Shown here piece by piece: positions 42,351 through 52,693 of a DNA stretch of 64,000 nt. The position numbers were made by a program, and so were the translations under genes. Under the pieces are notes generated by a model. The model was not told where the DNA came from. It did no database searches and worked only from the letters and a program-made list of their open reading frames with translations. Origin of the DNA: Paenibacillus terricola (GTDB taxonomy: Bacteria > Bacillota > Bacilli > Paenibacillales > Paenibacillaceae); NCBI RefSeq assembly GCF_014779765.1, contig NZ_JACXZA010000001.1, positions 682,001 through 746,000 on the forward strand, written 5' to 3'. The number at the start of each line of letters is the position of its first letter. Within the stretch, counting starts at the first letter, position 1.

Positions 42351-44306
42351 ATGATTAATGAATCTGCAAAGCGAATGTTAGAGCTGGATAAAATGTTGTC
42401 TATGGCAGCCGAGTATACGGTATCACCTGCAGGACGCAGGCTTGCGGAGCGCCATGAACCAAGTACCGATGAACGGCAAGTGCGCGCATGGCTGGAAGAG
42501 ACGGAAGAGGCTGCGAAGCTGCTGGGCGCAGGCGCAAGCATCCCGTTATCTGCGATGGAAGGCATCGATGAGATCGTGGCGCTGCTCGGTAAAGGCAGGG
42601 TGTATGTGCCATCTGAGCTGTATCATCTTAACCTTTGGCTGACATCGATCGCGCAGATGAGGCGTTACATGGACAGCAAGCGTGAGACAGCACCGCGTAT
42701 TGCGTCCTATGCTGACTCCATGAATGATTGCCCGGAGCTGCGTCAGGAGCTTAACCGATGCCTTCGCGGCAGTAGTCTGGCTGATGAAGCAAGTCCGGAG
42801 CTAGGACGCATCCGTCGGCAGTTGTATGCGCTCGAAGGCAAGATTGAGAAGAAGCTTGAGCAGACGATGGTTAAGTACAAGAGTGCGCTTCAGGAAACGA
42901 TCATTAGCAAGCGGCGAGGGCATTACGTTATTGCCGTGAAGCGGGATTTGCGCAAGCAGGTGCCAGGGACGGTATGGGATGAGTCCTCGAGCGGCCAGAC
43001 CTTGTTCGTTGAACCTGCCGATATTGCGGCGCTGCAGCTGGAGTGGGACAGCTGGAAGGCAGATGAGGAGAGCGAGTGCTATGCGATTCAGGCACGGTTG
43101 TCTGCAATGGCTGAGACGCGGACGTCGGAGTTGGAATGGAATGTTGAAGCGATGGCCGCATTTGATTTCATTACCGCTCGTGGCAAAATGTCTCGGTCAT
43201 ACAATGGCGTACGCCCATCCATGAGCAGTCAGCCCATCGTGAAGCTCGTTCAAGCGAGACATCCGTTAATAGCAGTAGATCGATGCATTCCACTGGATGC
43301 GGAAATCGGCGCGGAATGGCAGCAATTGATTATTACCGGACCGAACACCGGCGGTAAGACAGTCGCGCTGAAGACGTTTGGTTTGCATGTGCTGCTGCAT
43401 CAATGCGGGTTCCTAATTCCGGCTGATGCCGGAAGCGAGCTTGGCATTTTTCATAAGGTGATGGCGGATCTTGGCGATGGGCAAAGCCTTGAGCAATCGC
43501 TGAGCACGTTCTCCTCGCATATGATGAACGTAGCGTCGATGGTTCGCGAGGCGAATAACCGGTCTCTGCTGCTGCTTGATGAATTGGCGGCGGGCACCGA
43601 TCCCGGCGAAGGCATAGCGCTGTCGGTTGCTGTACTCGAGCACCTGATGGAGATGAAAGCACGTGTGGTGGCGACGACGCATTTTAATGAAATCAAACGA
43701 TTCGCCTCTCATACGCCTGGCTGTATGAACGCCAGCATGACCTTCGATCCAGAGACGCTCCGTCCGCTGCATCGGCTGGTGATTGGCGAAGCAGGGGAGA
43801 GCCGTGCGTTCGCCGTTGCCCGCAGATTTGGCCTGATGGAAAGGATCGTCTCTCGTGCAGAGCTGCTTGTTTCGCAGAGTGGCCAACCGCAGCATTTGCC
43901 AATGCCGTCTGTTTCGCAGGAGACACTTGGTAAGGAAACGACGCCTAGCAAGAAACACGAGATATCTCAGAGACAGTCAAACCATAAGAGGGATGGAGAG
44001 ACACTACCGAAAGAGCCGCATCGCGCAGGAGACTGCGTATGGATTCACCCGCTCAAACGAACCGGCATCGTCTACCGTGAGGCGGATGAACGCGGCAACG
44101 TGATTGTACAGGTAGAGGAACGCAAGCTGACTTTTAATCAAAAGCGACTTGCCCGTTATATCGATCGCAGCAAACTTTACCCGGGACAGGATTATGACAT
44201 GGACATCGTTTTCGAATCGAAAGAGAACCGAAAGAAACGTCATATGATGGACCGTAAATATGTGAAAGGCGTGTCGATTGTAACGAAGCCGGAGGAGGGC
44301 GAGTAG
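42351..44306 (+). CDS. MutS2-like ATPase lacking the Smr nuclease domain
   Basis: A 651-residue MutS-family ATPase. The N-terminal core and clamp helices resemble MutS2 (LDKMLSMAAEYTVSPAGRRLAERHEPSTDERQV), followed by Walker A TGPNTGGKTVALKTF, Walker B SLLLLDELAAGTDPGEG and the H-loop ATTHF. After the ATPase comes a KOW-like segment (GDCVWIHPLKRTGIVYREADERGNVIVQVEERKLTFN) as in MutS2, but the protein ends without the C-terminal Smr domain that brings MutS2 to about 785 residues. MutS2 acts on recombination intermediates and collided ribosomes in B. subtilis. Start at 42351 is nine bases after AAAGGAAG; an ATG at 42342 is too close. Preceded by an attenuator-like leader. Confidence 0.85.
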   Translation: MINESAKRMLELDKMLSMAAEYTVSPAGRRLAERHEPSTDERQVRAWLEETEEAAKLLGAGASIPLSAMEGIDEIVALLGKGRVYVPSELYHLNLWLTSIAQMRRYMDSKRETAPRIASYADSMNDCPELRQELNRCLRGSSLADEASPELGRIRRQLYALEGKIEKKLEQTMVKYKSALQETIISKRRGHYVIAVKRDLRKQVPGTVWDESSSGQTLFVEPADIAALQLEWDSWKADEESECYAIQARLSAMAETRTSELEWNVEAMAAFDFITARGKMSRSYNGVRPSMSSQPIVKLVQARHPLIAVDRCIPLDAEIGAEWQQLIITGPNTGGKTVALKTFGLHVLLHQCGFLIPADAGSELGIFHKVMADLGDGQSLEQSLSTFSSHMMNVASMVREANNRSLLLLDELAAGTDPGEGIALSVAVLEHLMEMKARVVATTHFNEIKRFASHTPGCMNASMTFDPETLRPLHRLVIGEAGESRAFAVARRFGLMERIVSRAELLVSQSGQPQHLPMPSVSQETLGKETTPSKKHEISQRQSNHKRDGETLPKEPHRAGDCVWIHPLKRTGIVYREADERGNVIVQVEERKLTFNQKRLARYIDRSKLYPGQDYDMDIVFESKENRKKRHMMDRKYVKGVSIVTKPEEGE

Positions 44307-44316
44307 CCTTCTAACA

Positions 44317-44345
44317 TTGACTTGTAACGTTAAGAGAAGTATTAT
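44317..44345 (+). promoter_or_regulatory. SigA promoter of the valS T-box leader
   Basis: TTGACT (44317-44322), a 17-base spacer and TATTAT (44340-44345) start 11 bases after the mutS2-like stop codon and would begin the valS leader near 44352. Confidence 0.75.
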
Positions 44346-44351
44346 TACGAT

Positions 44352-44692
44352 ATATGCAATCTGACGACAGGAATCGATAATTACGGCCTGCTCAGATATC
44401 GCGAACCATATAAGCAACAACAAGGAAAGGGAAGCGCCGTATTCGTGCCTTCAGAGAGCGGAGCCGTTACGCTGAGAGGAACCGCAGGAATGTCGATGCC
44501 GCGTGTCGCCCCGGAGTTGCCTGGACTGAACGCTGTCGCTCTATTATGCAGCTGATAGGTCTGGCCGGACACAGCCGTTATCTGTTTGAGTGCCATGCGG
44601 TGCGAGTTATTCGCGCACAAGCTGCATGGAATGAAGGTGGTACCACGGAAGCTAGAACCTTTCGTCCTTTGCGACGGAAGGTTTTTTTTATT
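44352..44692 (+). promoter_or_regulatory. T-box riboswitch controlling valS
   Basis: The leader contains the T-box signature AAGGTGGTACCACGG (44634-44648), which base-pairs with the uncharged tRNA acceptor end, and Stem I-like motifs AGAGAGCGG and CGCTGAGAGGAACCG (about 44453-44488). A terminator, AACCTTTCGTC/GACGGAAGGTT (44656-44666 with 44673-44683), ends in seven T. A GTC triplet at 44535-44537 after CTGAAC is a candidate Val specifier codon. Uncharged tRNA-Val would favour the antiterminator and induce valS. Confidence 0.9.
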
Positions 44693-44720
44693 TTTCTAAT
44701 AGGCGATGGGGGTAGTGAAC

Positions 44721-47381
44721 ATGTCTGACAATCAAGCAACGACCGCGATGCCAACGACATATGATCCGAAGAGCGCGGAAGCCAAATGGTATGACTATTG
44801 GATGAAAGGCGGTTATTTCGAAGCGGGCAAACGTCCCGATGCGCCGAAATATACGATCGTAATTCCGCCTCCGAACGTAACAGGCATGCTGCATATCGGC
44901 CATGCGCTGGACTTTACGCTTCAAGATATTATGACGCGCGCGAAGCGGATGCAAGGTTATGATTCGCTCTGGCTGCCTGGCAGCGACCATGCCGGCATCG
45001 CTACGCAGACGAAGGTTGAGCAGAAGCTGCGAGAGCAAGGTCTGTCCCGCTATGACCTAGGCCGCGAGAAGTTCCTCGAGAAAGTATGGGAATGGAAAGA
45101 TACGTACAATAATACGATTCGCGAGCAATGGGCGAAGATGGGCTTCGGTCTTGACTATTCCCGCGAACGTTTCACGTTGGATGAAGGTTTGTCCCAAGCT
45201 GTTCGCCAAGTATTCGTCCGTCTCTATGAGAAGGGCTTGATTTACCGCGGCAAAAAAATCATCAACTGGGACCCTGCCGCTCGTACGGCATTGTCCGACA
45301 TTGAGGTTGAATATAAAGAAGTAACGGGCGCATTGTACCACCTGCAATACCCGCTTGCTGATGGCAGCGGACATATTATCGTTGCGACGACGCGACCAGA
45401 GACGATGCTTGGCGATACGGCGGTTGCCGTTCATCCGGAGGATGAGCGCTACAAGCACCTGATCGGTCAGAACCTCGTGCTGCCGATTATTGGCCGCGAG
45501 ATTCCAATTGTAGGCGACGAGTATGTAGAGAAGGACTTCGGTTCCGGTGCGGTTAAGATCACGCCAGCTCATGATCCGAACGACTTCGAGGTAGGCCTGC
45601 GTCATAATCTGCCGCAAATTACAGTTATGGATGAGAGCGGCAAGATGAATGAACATGCAGGTCCTTACCAAGGTCTGGACCGTGCTGATTGCCGTAAGGC
45701 GATCGTTAAGGATATGCAGGAGCAGGGTATCTGCATCCGCATCGAAGAGCATGTGCACCAGGTTGGCCACTCCGAGCGCAGCGGCGCTGTTGTTGAGCCT
45801 TACCTGTCGACGCAGTGGTTCGTATCGATGAAGCCGCTGGCTGATCGTGCGATCGAAGCGCAGAAGAGCGGCAAAGGCGTTAACTTCGTACCGGATCGGT
45901 TCGAGCGTACGTACCTGCAGTGGATCGAGAACGTTCGTGACTGGTGTATCTCGCGCCAGTTGTGGTGGGGCCATCGTATCCCAGCATGGTACAACACGGA
46001 GACGGGCGAAACGTTCGTAGGCGTAGACGCTCCGGAAGGCGCGGACAACGAAGGTTCACCATGGAAACAGGACGAAGACGTACTCGATACGTGGTTCAGC
46101 TCCGCACTGTGGCCATTCTCGACGCTTGGCTGGCCGGATGAGAACCATGAGGATTTCAAACGCTTCTATCCGACGGACCTTCTCGTAACAGGCTACGATA
46201 TTATTTACTTCTGGGTTGCGCGGATGATCTTCACGGCACTTGAGTTTACGGATCAAATTCCGTTCAAAGACGTGCTCATGCACGGTCTCGTACGCGATGA
46301 GAACAACCAGAAGATGTCCAAGTCGCTTGGCAACGGCGTTGATCCGCTGGATGTTATTGAGAAGTATGGCGCTGACGCTATGCGCTTCATGCTCTCGACG
46401 AACAACACGCCAGGCCAAGACCTTCGCTTCCGTTGGGAGAAAGTTGAACAAGCGCGCAACTTCGCGAACAAGATCTGGAACGCTTCGCGCTTCGCGCTCA
46501 TGAACCTGGAAGGCGTTACGGCTGCCGATATCGACATTACGGCTCCGCTGGGTACAGCTGACCGCTGGATTCTGCACCGTCTGAACGAAACTTGCCGCGA
46601 CGTTACGCGTCTGATCGACAGCTACGATTTCGGTGAAACGGGACGTCTGCTTTACAACTTCATCTGGGATGACCTGTGCGACTGGTATATCGAGTTCGCG
46701 AAGCTGAACCTTTACGGCAGTGATCCGGCTGCGAAGAAAGCGACGCAATCGGTACTCGCTTACGTGCTCGACCGTACGCAGCGTTTGATCCACCCATTCA
46801 TGCCGTTTATTAGCGAAGAGATTTGGCAACACTTGCCGCATGAAGGTGAGACGATCACGCTTGCGGCATGGCCAACGTTCGATTCGGCGCTGGAATCGCC
46901 GGAAGCGGTTCGTGAGATGGAGCTGCTCATGGATATGATTCGTGCGGTTCGCAACATCCGCGCGGAAGTGAACGTGCCGATGAGCAAGAAGATCGAGCTG
47001 TTGATCAAGCCGTCCGGCGATGCGGAGCTAGCAATTGTGAATCGCAACCGCGAGTTCATTGAGCGCTTCTGCGGCACGTCGAAGCTGGATGCGGGTCTTG
47101 CGATCGAGACGCCAGACAAAGCGATGTCGGCTGTTGTAACGGGCGCTGAGCTGCTGCTGCCGCTTGCAGGCTTGATTGATATTGCCCAGGAAATAACACG
47201 TCTTGAGAAAGAGCTGAAGACGCTGAACGGCGAGGTAGAGCGTATCGAGAAGAAACTTGGTAACGAAGGTTTCGTTTCGAAAGCGCCTGCGAAGGTTATC
47301 GAAGAAGAGAAAGCAAAAATGGCGGACTACGCAGACAAACGCGATAAAGTCATTGCCCGCATTGCTGAACTTCGCGCTTAA
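44721..47381 (+). CDS. valS: Valyl-tRNA synthetase
   Basis: A class I aminoacyl-tRNA synthetase of 886 residues. HIGH motif appears as [17 protein letters not shown] as [14 protein letters not shown]. An editing (CP1) domain ([19 protein letters not shown]) and the C-terminal coiled-coil arm ([32 protein letters not shown]) are present. The frame opens at 44706, but GGGGG spaced eight bases from ATG 44721 favours MSDNQATT. Regulated by the T-box leader just upstream. Confidence 0.97.
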   Translation: MSDNQATTAMPTTYDPKSAEAKWYDYWMKGGYFEAGKRPDAPKYTIVIPPPNVTGMLHIGHALDFTLQDIMTRAKRMQGYDSLWLPGSDHAGIATQTKVEQKLREQGLSRYDLGREKFLEKVWEWKDTYNNTIREQWAKMGFGLDYSRERFTLDEGLSQAVRQVFVRLYEKGLIYRGKKIINWDPAARTALSDIEVEYKEVTGALYHLQYPLADGSGHIIVATTRPETMLGDTAVAVHPEDERYKHLIGQNLVLPIIGREIPIVGDEYVEKDFGSGAVKITPAHDPNDFEVGLRHNLPQITVMDESGKMNEHAGPYQGLDRADCRKAIVKDMQEQGICIRIEEHVHQVGHSERSGAVVEPYLSTQWFVSMKPLADRAIEAQKSGKGVNFVPDRFERTYLQWIENVRDWCISRQLWWGHRIPAWYNTETGETFVGVDAPEGADNEGSPWKQDEDVLDTWFSSALWPFSTLGWPDENHEDFKRFYPTDLLVTGYDIIYFWVARMIFTALEFTDQIPFKDVLMHGLVRDENNQKMSKSLGNGVDPLDVIEKYGADAMRFMLSTNNTPGQDLRFRWEKVEQARNFANKIWNASRFALMNLEGVTAADIDITAPLGTADRWILHRLNETCRDVTRLIDSYDFGETGRLLYNFIWDDLCDWYIEFAKLNLYGSDPAAKKATQSVLAYVLDRTQRLIHPFMPFISEEIWQHLPHEGETITLAAWPTFDSALESPEAVREMELLMDMIRAVRNIRAEVNVPMSKKIELLIKPSGDAELAIVNRNREFIERFCGTSKLDAGLAIETPDKAMSAVVTGAELLLPLAGLIDIAQEITRLEKELKTLNGEVERIEKKLGNEGFVSKAPAKVIEEEKAKMADYADKRDKVIARIAELRA

Positions 47382-47425
47382 GGTGCTATAAGTTGTTTTG
47401 CATCTAAAGAAAGGTAGTGGAACAG

Positions 47426-48814
47426 ATGAGTGAACAACGCAAAGATGCGGCAGCGGCGGATAACGCCGCTCCGCTCTCTACATATCAAGAGGCGGCGGAT
47501 TGGATTAACGGGCTTATTCCATTCGGCGTTCGTCCTGGCTTAGAACGGATGCAGCTGCTCATGGAGCGTCTTGATAATCCCGAGCGGAGACTGCGGTTTA
47601 TCCATGTTGCAGGTACGAATGGCAAAGGCTCGACATGTGCTTACTTGACGTCAGTCCTCATTAAGAGCGGATATGATGTCGGTACGTTCACATCGCCGTA
47701 CATTACGAAATTCACGAACCGATTCCAATACAATGGACAGGACATTCCAGAGCAAACATTGCTGGAACTGTCTAACATGCTGAAGCCGCATGTTGAGGAT
47801 ATCGCTGCAACTGAACTTGGCTCGCCAACCATGTTCGAGGTTTCGACGGCGATTGCAATTTTGTATTTTGCCAAAGTAACGTTCCCTGATTATGTTGTGT
47901 GGGAGACAGGTCTTGGCGGCCGTATGGACGTAACCAATATCGTGTCTCCAGCGATTTCGGTTATTACGAATGTCGGACATGACCATATGGACATTCTTGG
48001 CGATACGATCGAGCAGATCGCTTGGGAGAAAGCCGGCATTATTAAGCCAGGCGTTCCTGTAGTCAGTACGGCAACTCAGCCAGAGGTTATCGCGATTCTG
48101 AAGGAGAAAGCTGCACAGACGAAAAGCACGTTGTACTTGCTTGGCGAGCAGTTCCATTATGAGTCGATTGAGGTGCAAGAAGATCAGCAGTCGTTCCGGT
48201 TCCGCGGACCGTTCCGTTCGATCGATCCACTCACGATTTCGCTTAATGGTCCTCATCAAGTTGCGAATGCTGCCCTTGCAGTTATGACGCTTGAAGTGCT
48301 GCGTCAATACAATGCGCTTCTGGTTGAAGATGACCAACTGAATGACGGGCTTCGTTCTACAGCTTGGCCAGGACGTCTGGAGATGGTGTCTCAAGATCCT
48401 CGCATTCTGCTTGATGGCGCCCACAATCCAGAAGGCGCCGCGACTTTAGCGGCTGCTCTGAAGTCCACATATTCGTATAAACGGGCACATGTCATGATGG
48501 GAATGCTCGAGAATAAGAATCACACGGAGACTCTTAAGCATATACTGCCAATAGCGGATTCACTGATCGTGACCGAACCTGATTTTCGCAAAAAGATGAG
48601 TGCGGAGTCGTTCGCGTCAATCGTTCAGGAAATAGCGGCAGAAACAGGCTCTTCGGTTAATCTCATCGTAGAGCCGGATTGGCGTGCGGCGCTCGATAAG
48701 CTGAAGCAGCTAATCGCTGAAGGTGATCTTGGCGTCGTGACCGGTACGCTGTACCTGATCTCTGACGTGCGCGCTCGACTGCTTCATATTACGGATTCTG
48801 AAAAAGGTTGGTGA
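47426..48814 (+). CDS. folC: Folylpolyglutamate synthase / dihydrofolate synthase
   Basis: A 462-residue Mur-ligase-family enzyme that adds glutamate to folates. ATP loop [15 protein letters not shown], folate/metal motifs [54 protein letters not shown] and the C-terminal DGAHNPEGA are all present. AAAGAAAGG precedes ATG 47426; a GTG at 47417 is too close to it. Placed directly after valS as in B. subtilis and 45 bases downstream of its stop. Confidence 0.96.
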   Translation: MSEQRKDAAAADNAAPLSTYQEAADWINGLIPFGVRPGLERMQLLMERLDNPERRLRFIHVAGTNGKGSTCAYLTSVLIKSGYDVGTFTSPYITKFTNRFQYNGQDIPEQTLLELSNMLKPHVEDIAATELGSPTMFEVSTAIAILYFAKVTFPDYVVWETGLGGRMDVTNIVSPAISVITNVGHDHMDILGDTIEQIAWEKAGIIKPGVPVVSTATQPEVIAILKEKAAQTKSTLYLLGEQFHYESIEVQEDQQSFRFRGPFRSIDPLTISLNGPHQVANAALAVMTLEVLRQYNALLVEDDQLNDGLRSTAWPGRLEMVSQDPRILLDGAHNPEGAATLAAALKSTYSYKRAHVMMGMLENKNHTETLKHILPIADSLIVTEPDFRKKMSAESFASIVQEIAAETGSSVNLIVEPDWRAALDKLKQLIAEGDLGVVTGTLYLISDVRARLLHITDSEKGW

Positions 48815-48821
48815 ACCGTCT

Positions 48822-50204
48822 TTGAATACGGCTGAACATGTGCATTTTATCGGCATCGGCGGTTACGGGATGAGCGCAATTGCGCGAGTAATGCTAGAAA
48901 TGGGCTATAAAGTAACGGGGTCTGATGTTGTCAAAGCGGAGTTGGCTGAGAAGTTGGCACAGAAGGGTGCCGGCATCTACATCGGCCATGAAGCAGACAA
49001 TGTGAAAGGCGCCGATCTTGTCGTGTACTCGACAGCACTTCCGAAGGATAATGTAGAGCGCCAAGCAGCAGAAGCGCTTAACATTCCGGTTCTTCACCGC
49101 GCACAGATGCTTGCAAGACTGATGAATGCGGGTAAAGGCGTAGCAGTTGCTGGCGCACACGGCAAGACAACGACATCCTCGATGATTGCGCTTGTCATGG
49201 AAACGTGCGGGATCGATCCGACCTTCATTATTGGAGGCGAGATTGTTAACGTCGGAACGAATGCTAAGGCAGGTAAAGGCGAATACGTCGTAGCGGAAGC
49301 GGACGAAAGCGATGGTTCATTCCTGCAGTACCACCCTGCAATTGCGATTGTGACGAACATCGAGCCGGACCATCTTGAAAACTATGACGGCGATTTCAAT
49401 AAATTGAAGAGCGCTTATGTGCAGTTCCTTCAGCAAGTGAAGTCGGACGGCAAAGCGATTGTTTGCATCGATGATACAAATCTGCAAGAGCTGCTGCCGA
49501 TAGTGAACAGCGGTTCACTTCGGGCTGACCAAGTGATTACGTACGGCATTGATTGCGATGCGCAATATCGTGCAACGGATATTGAGCTTGGCGACCGTAA
49601 GGTAACGTTCAAGCTTCATCACAATGGGACAGAGCTTGGCCAAGTCGAGCTGTCGGTACCAGGACGTCACAACGTCTACAATGCAATGGCGACGATTATA
49701 ACATGTCTGGAAGCGGGGCTGCCATTCGCGAATGTTGCAGATGCAATTAAGCAGTTCCGAGGTGCGAAACGTCGTTTCCATGTGCTTGGCGAGAAGAATG
49801 ATATTCTCGTCATCGACGATTATGCACATCATCCTACGGAGATTCAAGCAACGATCAGCGCTGCGAAGGCAACGGGAAAGCGGATTGTAGCGGTATTTCA
49901 GCCTCAGCGCTATACGCGAACTTATTTCCTTCTGGAGCAGTTCAGCTGCGCTTTCGGGGAAGCGGATGAAGTCATTATTACCGATATCTATTCGCCGGCT
50001 GGCGAGCAGCAGATTGAAGGCGTCAGCTCCCGCAGACTTGTGGAACTGATCATTCAGAATAGCAACGCCAACACGCATTATGTTCCGACGAAGGAAGAGG
50101 TGTTGGAACAGCTGAAAGGCTCGATGAAGCCTGGCGATCTGATCATTACGATGGGCGCAGGCGACATTTGGAAGGTTGCGGCGGCTCTCGCAGATAGTTT
50201 ATAA
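48822..50204 (+). CDS. murC: UDP-N-acetylmuramate--L-alanine ligase
   Basis: Adds L-alanine to UDP-MurNAc in peptidoglycan precursor synthesis. The 460-residue product starts with TTG after AAAGGTTGGTGA. It has the N-terminal nucleotide motif [20 protein letters not shown] loop [35 protein letters not shown] and [11 protein letters not shown]. It follows folC by seven bases and probably shares its transcript. In B. subtilis murC lies elsewhere, so this pairing is a difference in layout. Confidence 0.97.
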   Translation: MNTAEHVHFIGIGGYGMSAIARVMLEMGYKVTGSDVVKAELAEKLAQKGAGIYIGHEADNVKGADLVVYSTALPKDNVERQAAEALNIPVLHRAQMLARLMNAGKGVAVAGAHGKTTTSSMIALVMETCGIDPTFIIGGEIVNVGTNAKAGKGEYVVAEADESDGSFLQYHPAIAIVTNIEPDHLENYDGDFNKLKSAYVQFLQQVKSDGKAIVCIDDTNLQELLPIVNSGSLRADQVITYGIDCDAQYRATDIELGDRKVTFKLHHNGTELGQVELSVPGRHNVYNAMATIITCLEAGLPFANVADAIKQFRGAKRRFHVLGEKNDILVIDDYAHHPTEIQATISAAKATGKRIVAVFQPQRYTRTYFLLEQFSCAFGEADEVIITDIYSPAGEQQIEGVSSRRLVELIIQNSNANTHYVPTKEEVLEQLKGSMKPGDLIITMGAGDIWKVAAALADSL

Positions 50205-50235
50205 AATATATTCCCATTCCCAAGGATAGGGTAAG

Positions 50236-50283
50236 AAGCTGTGGCAAAGTCGAGTTGAATCGACTTTGCCGCAGCTTTTTTTG
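50236..50283 (+). terminator. Strong terminator of the valS-folC-murC unit
   Basis: An 18-base stem with one mismatch, AAGCTGTGGCAAAGTCGA (50236-50253) with its complement at 50260-50277, is followed by seven T. A second T-less hairpin, AACCCTACGC/GCGTAGGGTT, lies at 50288-50311. Confidence 0.93.
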
Positions 50284-50453
50284 ATGGAACCCTACGCTGA
50301 GGCGTAGGGTTTCTGGTTTGCTCATACACTTCGGCGTAATAGGATTGACTAAATCTTTACAAACATTTTATGAAAATGATTGCGTAACACTTAACAATTC
50401 ATTCATGAATGACGATAAAGTAATAGAAAATTTGGAAGGGAAGGGTTACAGAG

Positions 50454-51596
50454 ATGAAAAAAAGTTTATCGCTTTTCCTGTTATTGAGTTTGGTCCTCAT
50501 GCTTGTTCCGGCTTATGCATCCGCTGCCACGGCACCCGTAACGGTTGCGTATGACGGCAAAGCAGTCAAATTTACACAGCCGCCTGTTCGCAAATCGAAT
50601 TTGACTTTTGTTGAAGCGAAGCCGCTTGCAGCTCAGCTTGGAGCGACTTATGCATTTGATACGAAGACGAAGTCGGCAACGATCAAGAAAGGCGCAACTT
50701 CGATTAAGCTGTCATTGGATAGCAAAGCAGCATACGTTAATGGCGTGAAACAGCAGCTGGCAGTTGCTCCGTACAGCGTCAAAGGCTATGTTATTGTTCC
50801 GGCTGAATTCGTTGTGAAATCATTCGGCGGATCAGTTGCATGGGATGGCAAGAGCAAGCTGAGCATTACTTCACCGTCTGCAGTCGAAGCACTGAGCAAG
50901 CAGAAGGCTGTTAATGTCATTAATGGGTACTTCGCGGCGCTCTCCAAGTTAGATGTGAAAGGTGTTAAATCCGCCTGGCTGCCAACAAGCTGGAACGCTG
51001 AAGATGAAGAAGATTTGCTGCTAGCCGATGGCGAGGCTGTCATCTTCACTGTTAAATCTGTGAAAGTAACCAGCTTTACAGGCACGAAAGCAACGATTAA
51101 GGCTGAAGTTAATATCAATTACCCGAGCCCTTATCAGATTGATGAAATATATTCCATCACGTACACAATGGTTAAGGATTCGGCTGGTGCGTGGAAGATC
51201 AAGCAGGAGAACCTTGAAGACTACAACTATGATCTCCCTAATAAACCAGTTAACACAACGCAAACATTCTCTACCAGCGTTGAAGATGCTGTTAACCAAT
51301 TAATCGACAATCTGAATGCGGAAGATTTGGATGCTGTTCAAGGCATGTTCGCTGAAGATTCGATGAGCGCCGAGATGATGCTCGATTTCTGGGCGGATGA
51401 CTTTGACGGATATGATACGCGTTATGAGCTGTCCGACCTTATGATTATTGGCGCGGATGAAGCAAAAGGTACGGCAACTGTTTATGTAGCACTGGATGCT
51501 GAGGACGAGGAATCAGCTTATCCATATGATGTTGTATTATTCTTGGTGCGCGATGAAGCAAACAACTGGAAGATCCAAGAGCTAACTGAGCTGTAA
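50454..51596 (+). CDS. Secreted stalk-domain (copper amine oxidase N-terminal-like) protein
   Basis: A 380-residue exported protein. The signal peptide is MKKSLSLFLLLSLVLMLVPAYASA with cleavage after ASA. Residues about 30-145 are the copper-amine-oxidase-N 'stalk' domain common in Paenibacillus surface proteins (KFTQPPVRKSNLTFVEAKPLAAQLGATYAFDTKTKSATIKKG... VIVPAEFVVKSFGGSVAWD). Two NTF2/DUF4440-like segments follow (VINGYFAALSKLDVKGVKSAW and QLIDNLNAEDLDAVQGMFAEDSM). It has no cell-wall anchor or enzymatic motif. Monocistronic between terminators; role unknown. Confidence 0.82.
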   Translation: MKKSLSLFLLLSLVLMLVPAYASAATAPVTVAYDGKAVKFTQPPVRKSNLTFVEAKPLAAQLGATYAFDTKTKSATIKKGATSIKLSLDSKAAYVNGVKQQLAVAPYSVKGYVIVPAEFVVKSFGGSVAWDGKSKLSITSPSAVEALSKQKAVNVINGYFAALSKLDVKGVKSAWLPTSWNAEDEEDLLLADGEAVIFTVKSVKVTSFTGTKATIKAEVNINYPSPYQIDEIYSITYTMVKDSAGAWKIKQENLEDYNYDLPNKPVNTTQTFSTSVEDAVNQLIDNLNAEDLDAVQGMFAEDSMSAEMMLDFWADDFDGYDTRYELSDLMIIGADEAKGTATVYVALDAEDEESAYPYDVVLFLVRDEANNWKIQELTEL

Positions 51597-51650
51597 TCGC
51601 ACTTTTTACATGGCATGGACTGGGCATTAAGTAAAGATTAAACGCAAATA

Positions 51651-51714
51651 GACGCATGTGGAATTGGACGATGACCATAAGGTCACGGATCAATCCTACA
51701 TGCGTCTTTTTCTA
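51651..51714 (+). terminator. Terminator of the stalk-domain gene
   Basis: GACGCATGT (51651-51659) pairs with ACATGCGTC (51698-51706), with partial extension inward and an inner GACC/GGTC hairpin, followed by T-rich sequence. Confidence 0.8.
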
Positions 51715-51918
51715 TTTAGTACCAATATTGCCATTGGAAAGTCATAAAATTGCCTATCACATTAAGTCGATTCACGATACCTTCTTGTAGTGAATGTCAG
51801 ATCAGCGGTTGAATCATTTGCCGTTGTCGTTGATGGCACAGGGCGAAAGGGGGGAACGGCAACTTAGACAAGCGTTCGGTCGCTTTCTGGTCGATAACGT
51901 TTTCGTTACATAGGTATG

Positions 51919-51981
51919 CTTCCGAAGCAAGTTTTTTGCTTCAGGAAGTAACTCGAAGAACCTGCAAAAAACTTTTTAGGA
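51919..51981 (+). promoter_or_regulatory. Two-hairpin cis-regulatory RNA element, copy 3 (before the gene at 51992)
   Basis: The 395-base gap holds, besides the terminator, a small hairpin GCTTCCGAAGC (51918-51928). It is followed by an 11-bp perfect stem, AAGTTTTTTGC (51929-51939) with GCAAAAAACTT (51964-51974). The loop has CAGGAAGTAA and CTCGAAGAA, nearly identical to copy 1. TTTAGGAGG (51975-51983) follows directly. The stem differs from copy 1 at several positions on both arms, so pairing is kept by compensatory change. Confidence 0.65.
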
Positions 51982-51991
51982 GGACAAAACA

Positions 51992-52684
51992 ATGGAATTC
52001 ATTCGAAAACAATTATGGTTAGTGCTTGCGTTTATAGGGCTATGCGGGTTTGCCTTCGTATGGCTGGTCATCCCTCGTGAGCCGGAAATTGAAAATGTGT
52101 GGCATTTGTTGGCGAAGCTGGTCAGCTACTTGTTTATTATCGGAGCCATCTCCTTCTTCCCTAATAAATTGAAATACGGACATCTCATGGTATATGTTCC
52201 GTTCCTTATTTTCCTCGGTTACTTAATTCCTAGAGTCAGCTTCTTCGGGGTAACGGGTAACGTAATCGTAACGAATTTTGCGTCGGTTGGTGAATGGTAC
52301 ACCTTGCTTTACCTGCTGGTCGTTCAAATGATCAACTTCACGGTTTCATTCGCATATCGGATGGGCGGAGGAACGCCAGGCAGAACGATGAAAATATCGC
52401 TGCTCGCAACCATCACCTTGTTTTCTGGTTTCCTCGACATCGCATTCTATACGATCAATCCAGTCGAAGTTCCGGAAGGCGGACTAATCTATGCACATCA
52501 CATTATCGTATTAGTTGGCCATGCGCTTTCCTACAAGGAAACGATTGTGTTTGCTTTGTGCCATTTACCTTTATTCCTGTTCGTGATGTGGATGCCGCTG
52601 GACCGATGGTTTGCTCGTATTTCCGAGCGAGTGCAGGGCAGAAATCAACAGAAACAGAAGTCGGTTCCGACGCTGGTTTCCTAG
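51992..52684 (+). CDS. Multi-pass membrane protein of unknown function
   Basis: A 230-residue protein with about six membrane helices (for example LWLVLAFIGLCGFAFVWLVI, LVSYLFIIGAISFF, LMVYVPFLIFLGYLI, LLYLLVVQMINFTVSFAY). A His pair (YAHHIIVLVGHALSYKE) and a short basic tail are present. I do not recognise the family. It starts a likely operon with the flippase nine bases downstream. The strong AGGAGG sits at the foot of the conserved hairpin element. Confidence 0.7.
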   Translation: MEFIRKQLWLVLAFIGLCGFAFVWLVIPREPEIENVWHLLAKLVSYLFIIGAISFFPNKLKYGHLMVYVPFLIFLGYLIPRVSFFGVTGNVIVTNFASVGEWYTLLYLLVVQMINFTVSFAYRMGGGTPGRTMKISLLATITLFSGFLDIAFYTINPVEVPEGGLIYAHHIIVLVGHALSYKETIVFALCHLPLFLFVMWMPLDRWFARISERVQGRNQQKQKSVPTLVS

Positions 52685-52693
52685 GTTGCGGAA

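Noticed and set aside
50288-50311. Second terminator after murC (AACCCTACGC/GCGTAGGGTT)
   Set aside because: A good hairpin but no T-run; the terminator just upstream already explains the end of the transcript.
51893-51908. cre/LacI-type operator (TAACG-TTTT-CGTTA) upstream of the glycan cluster
   Set aside because: Symmetric, but at least three mismatches to the cre consensus and not placed at a visible promoter.
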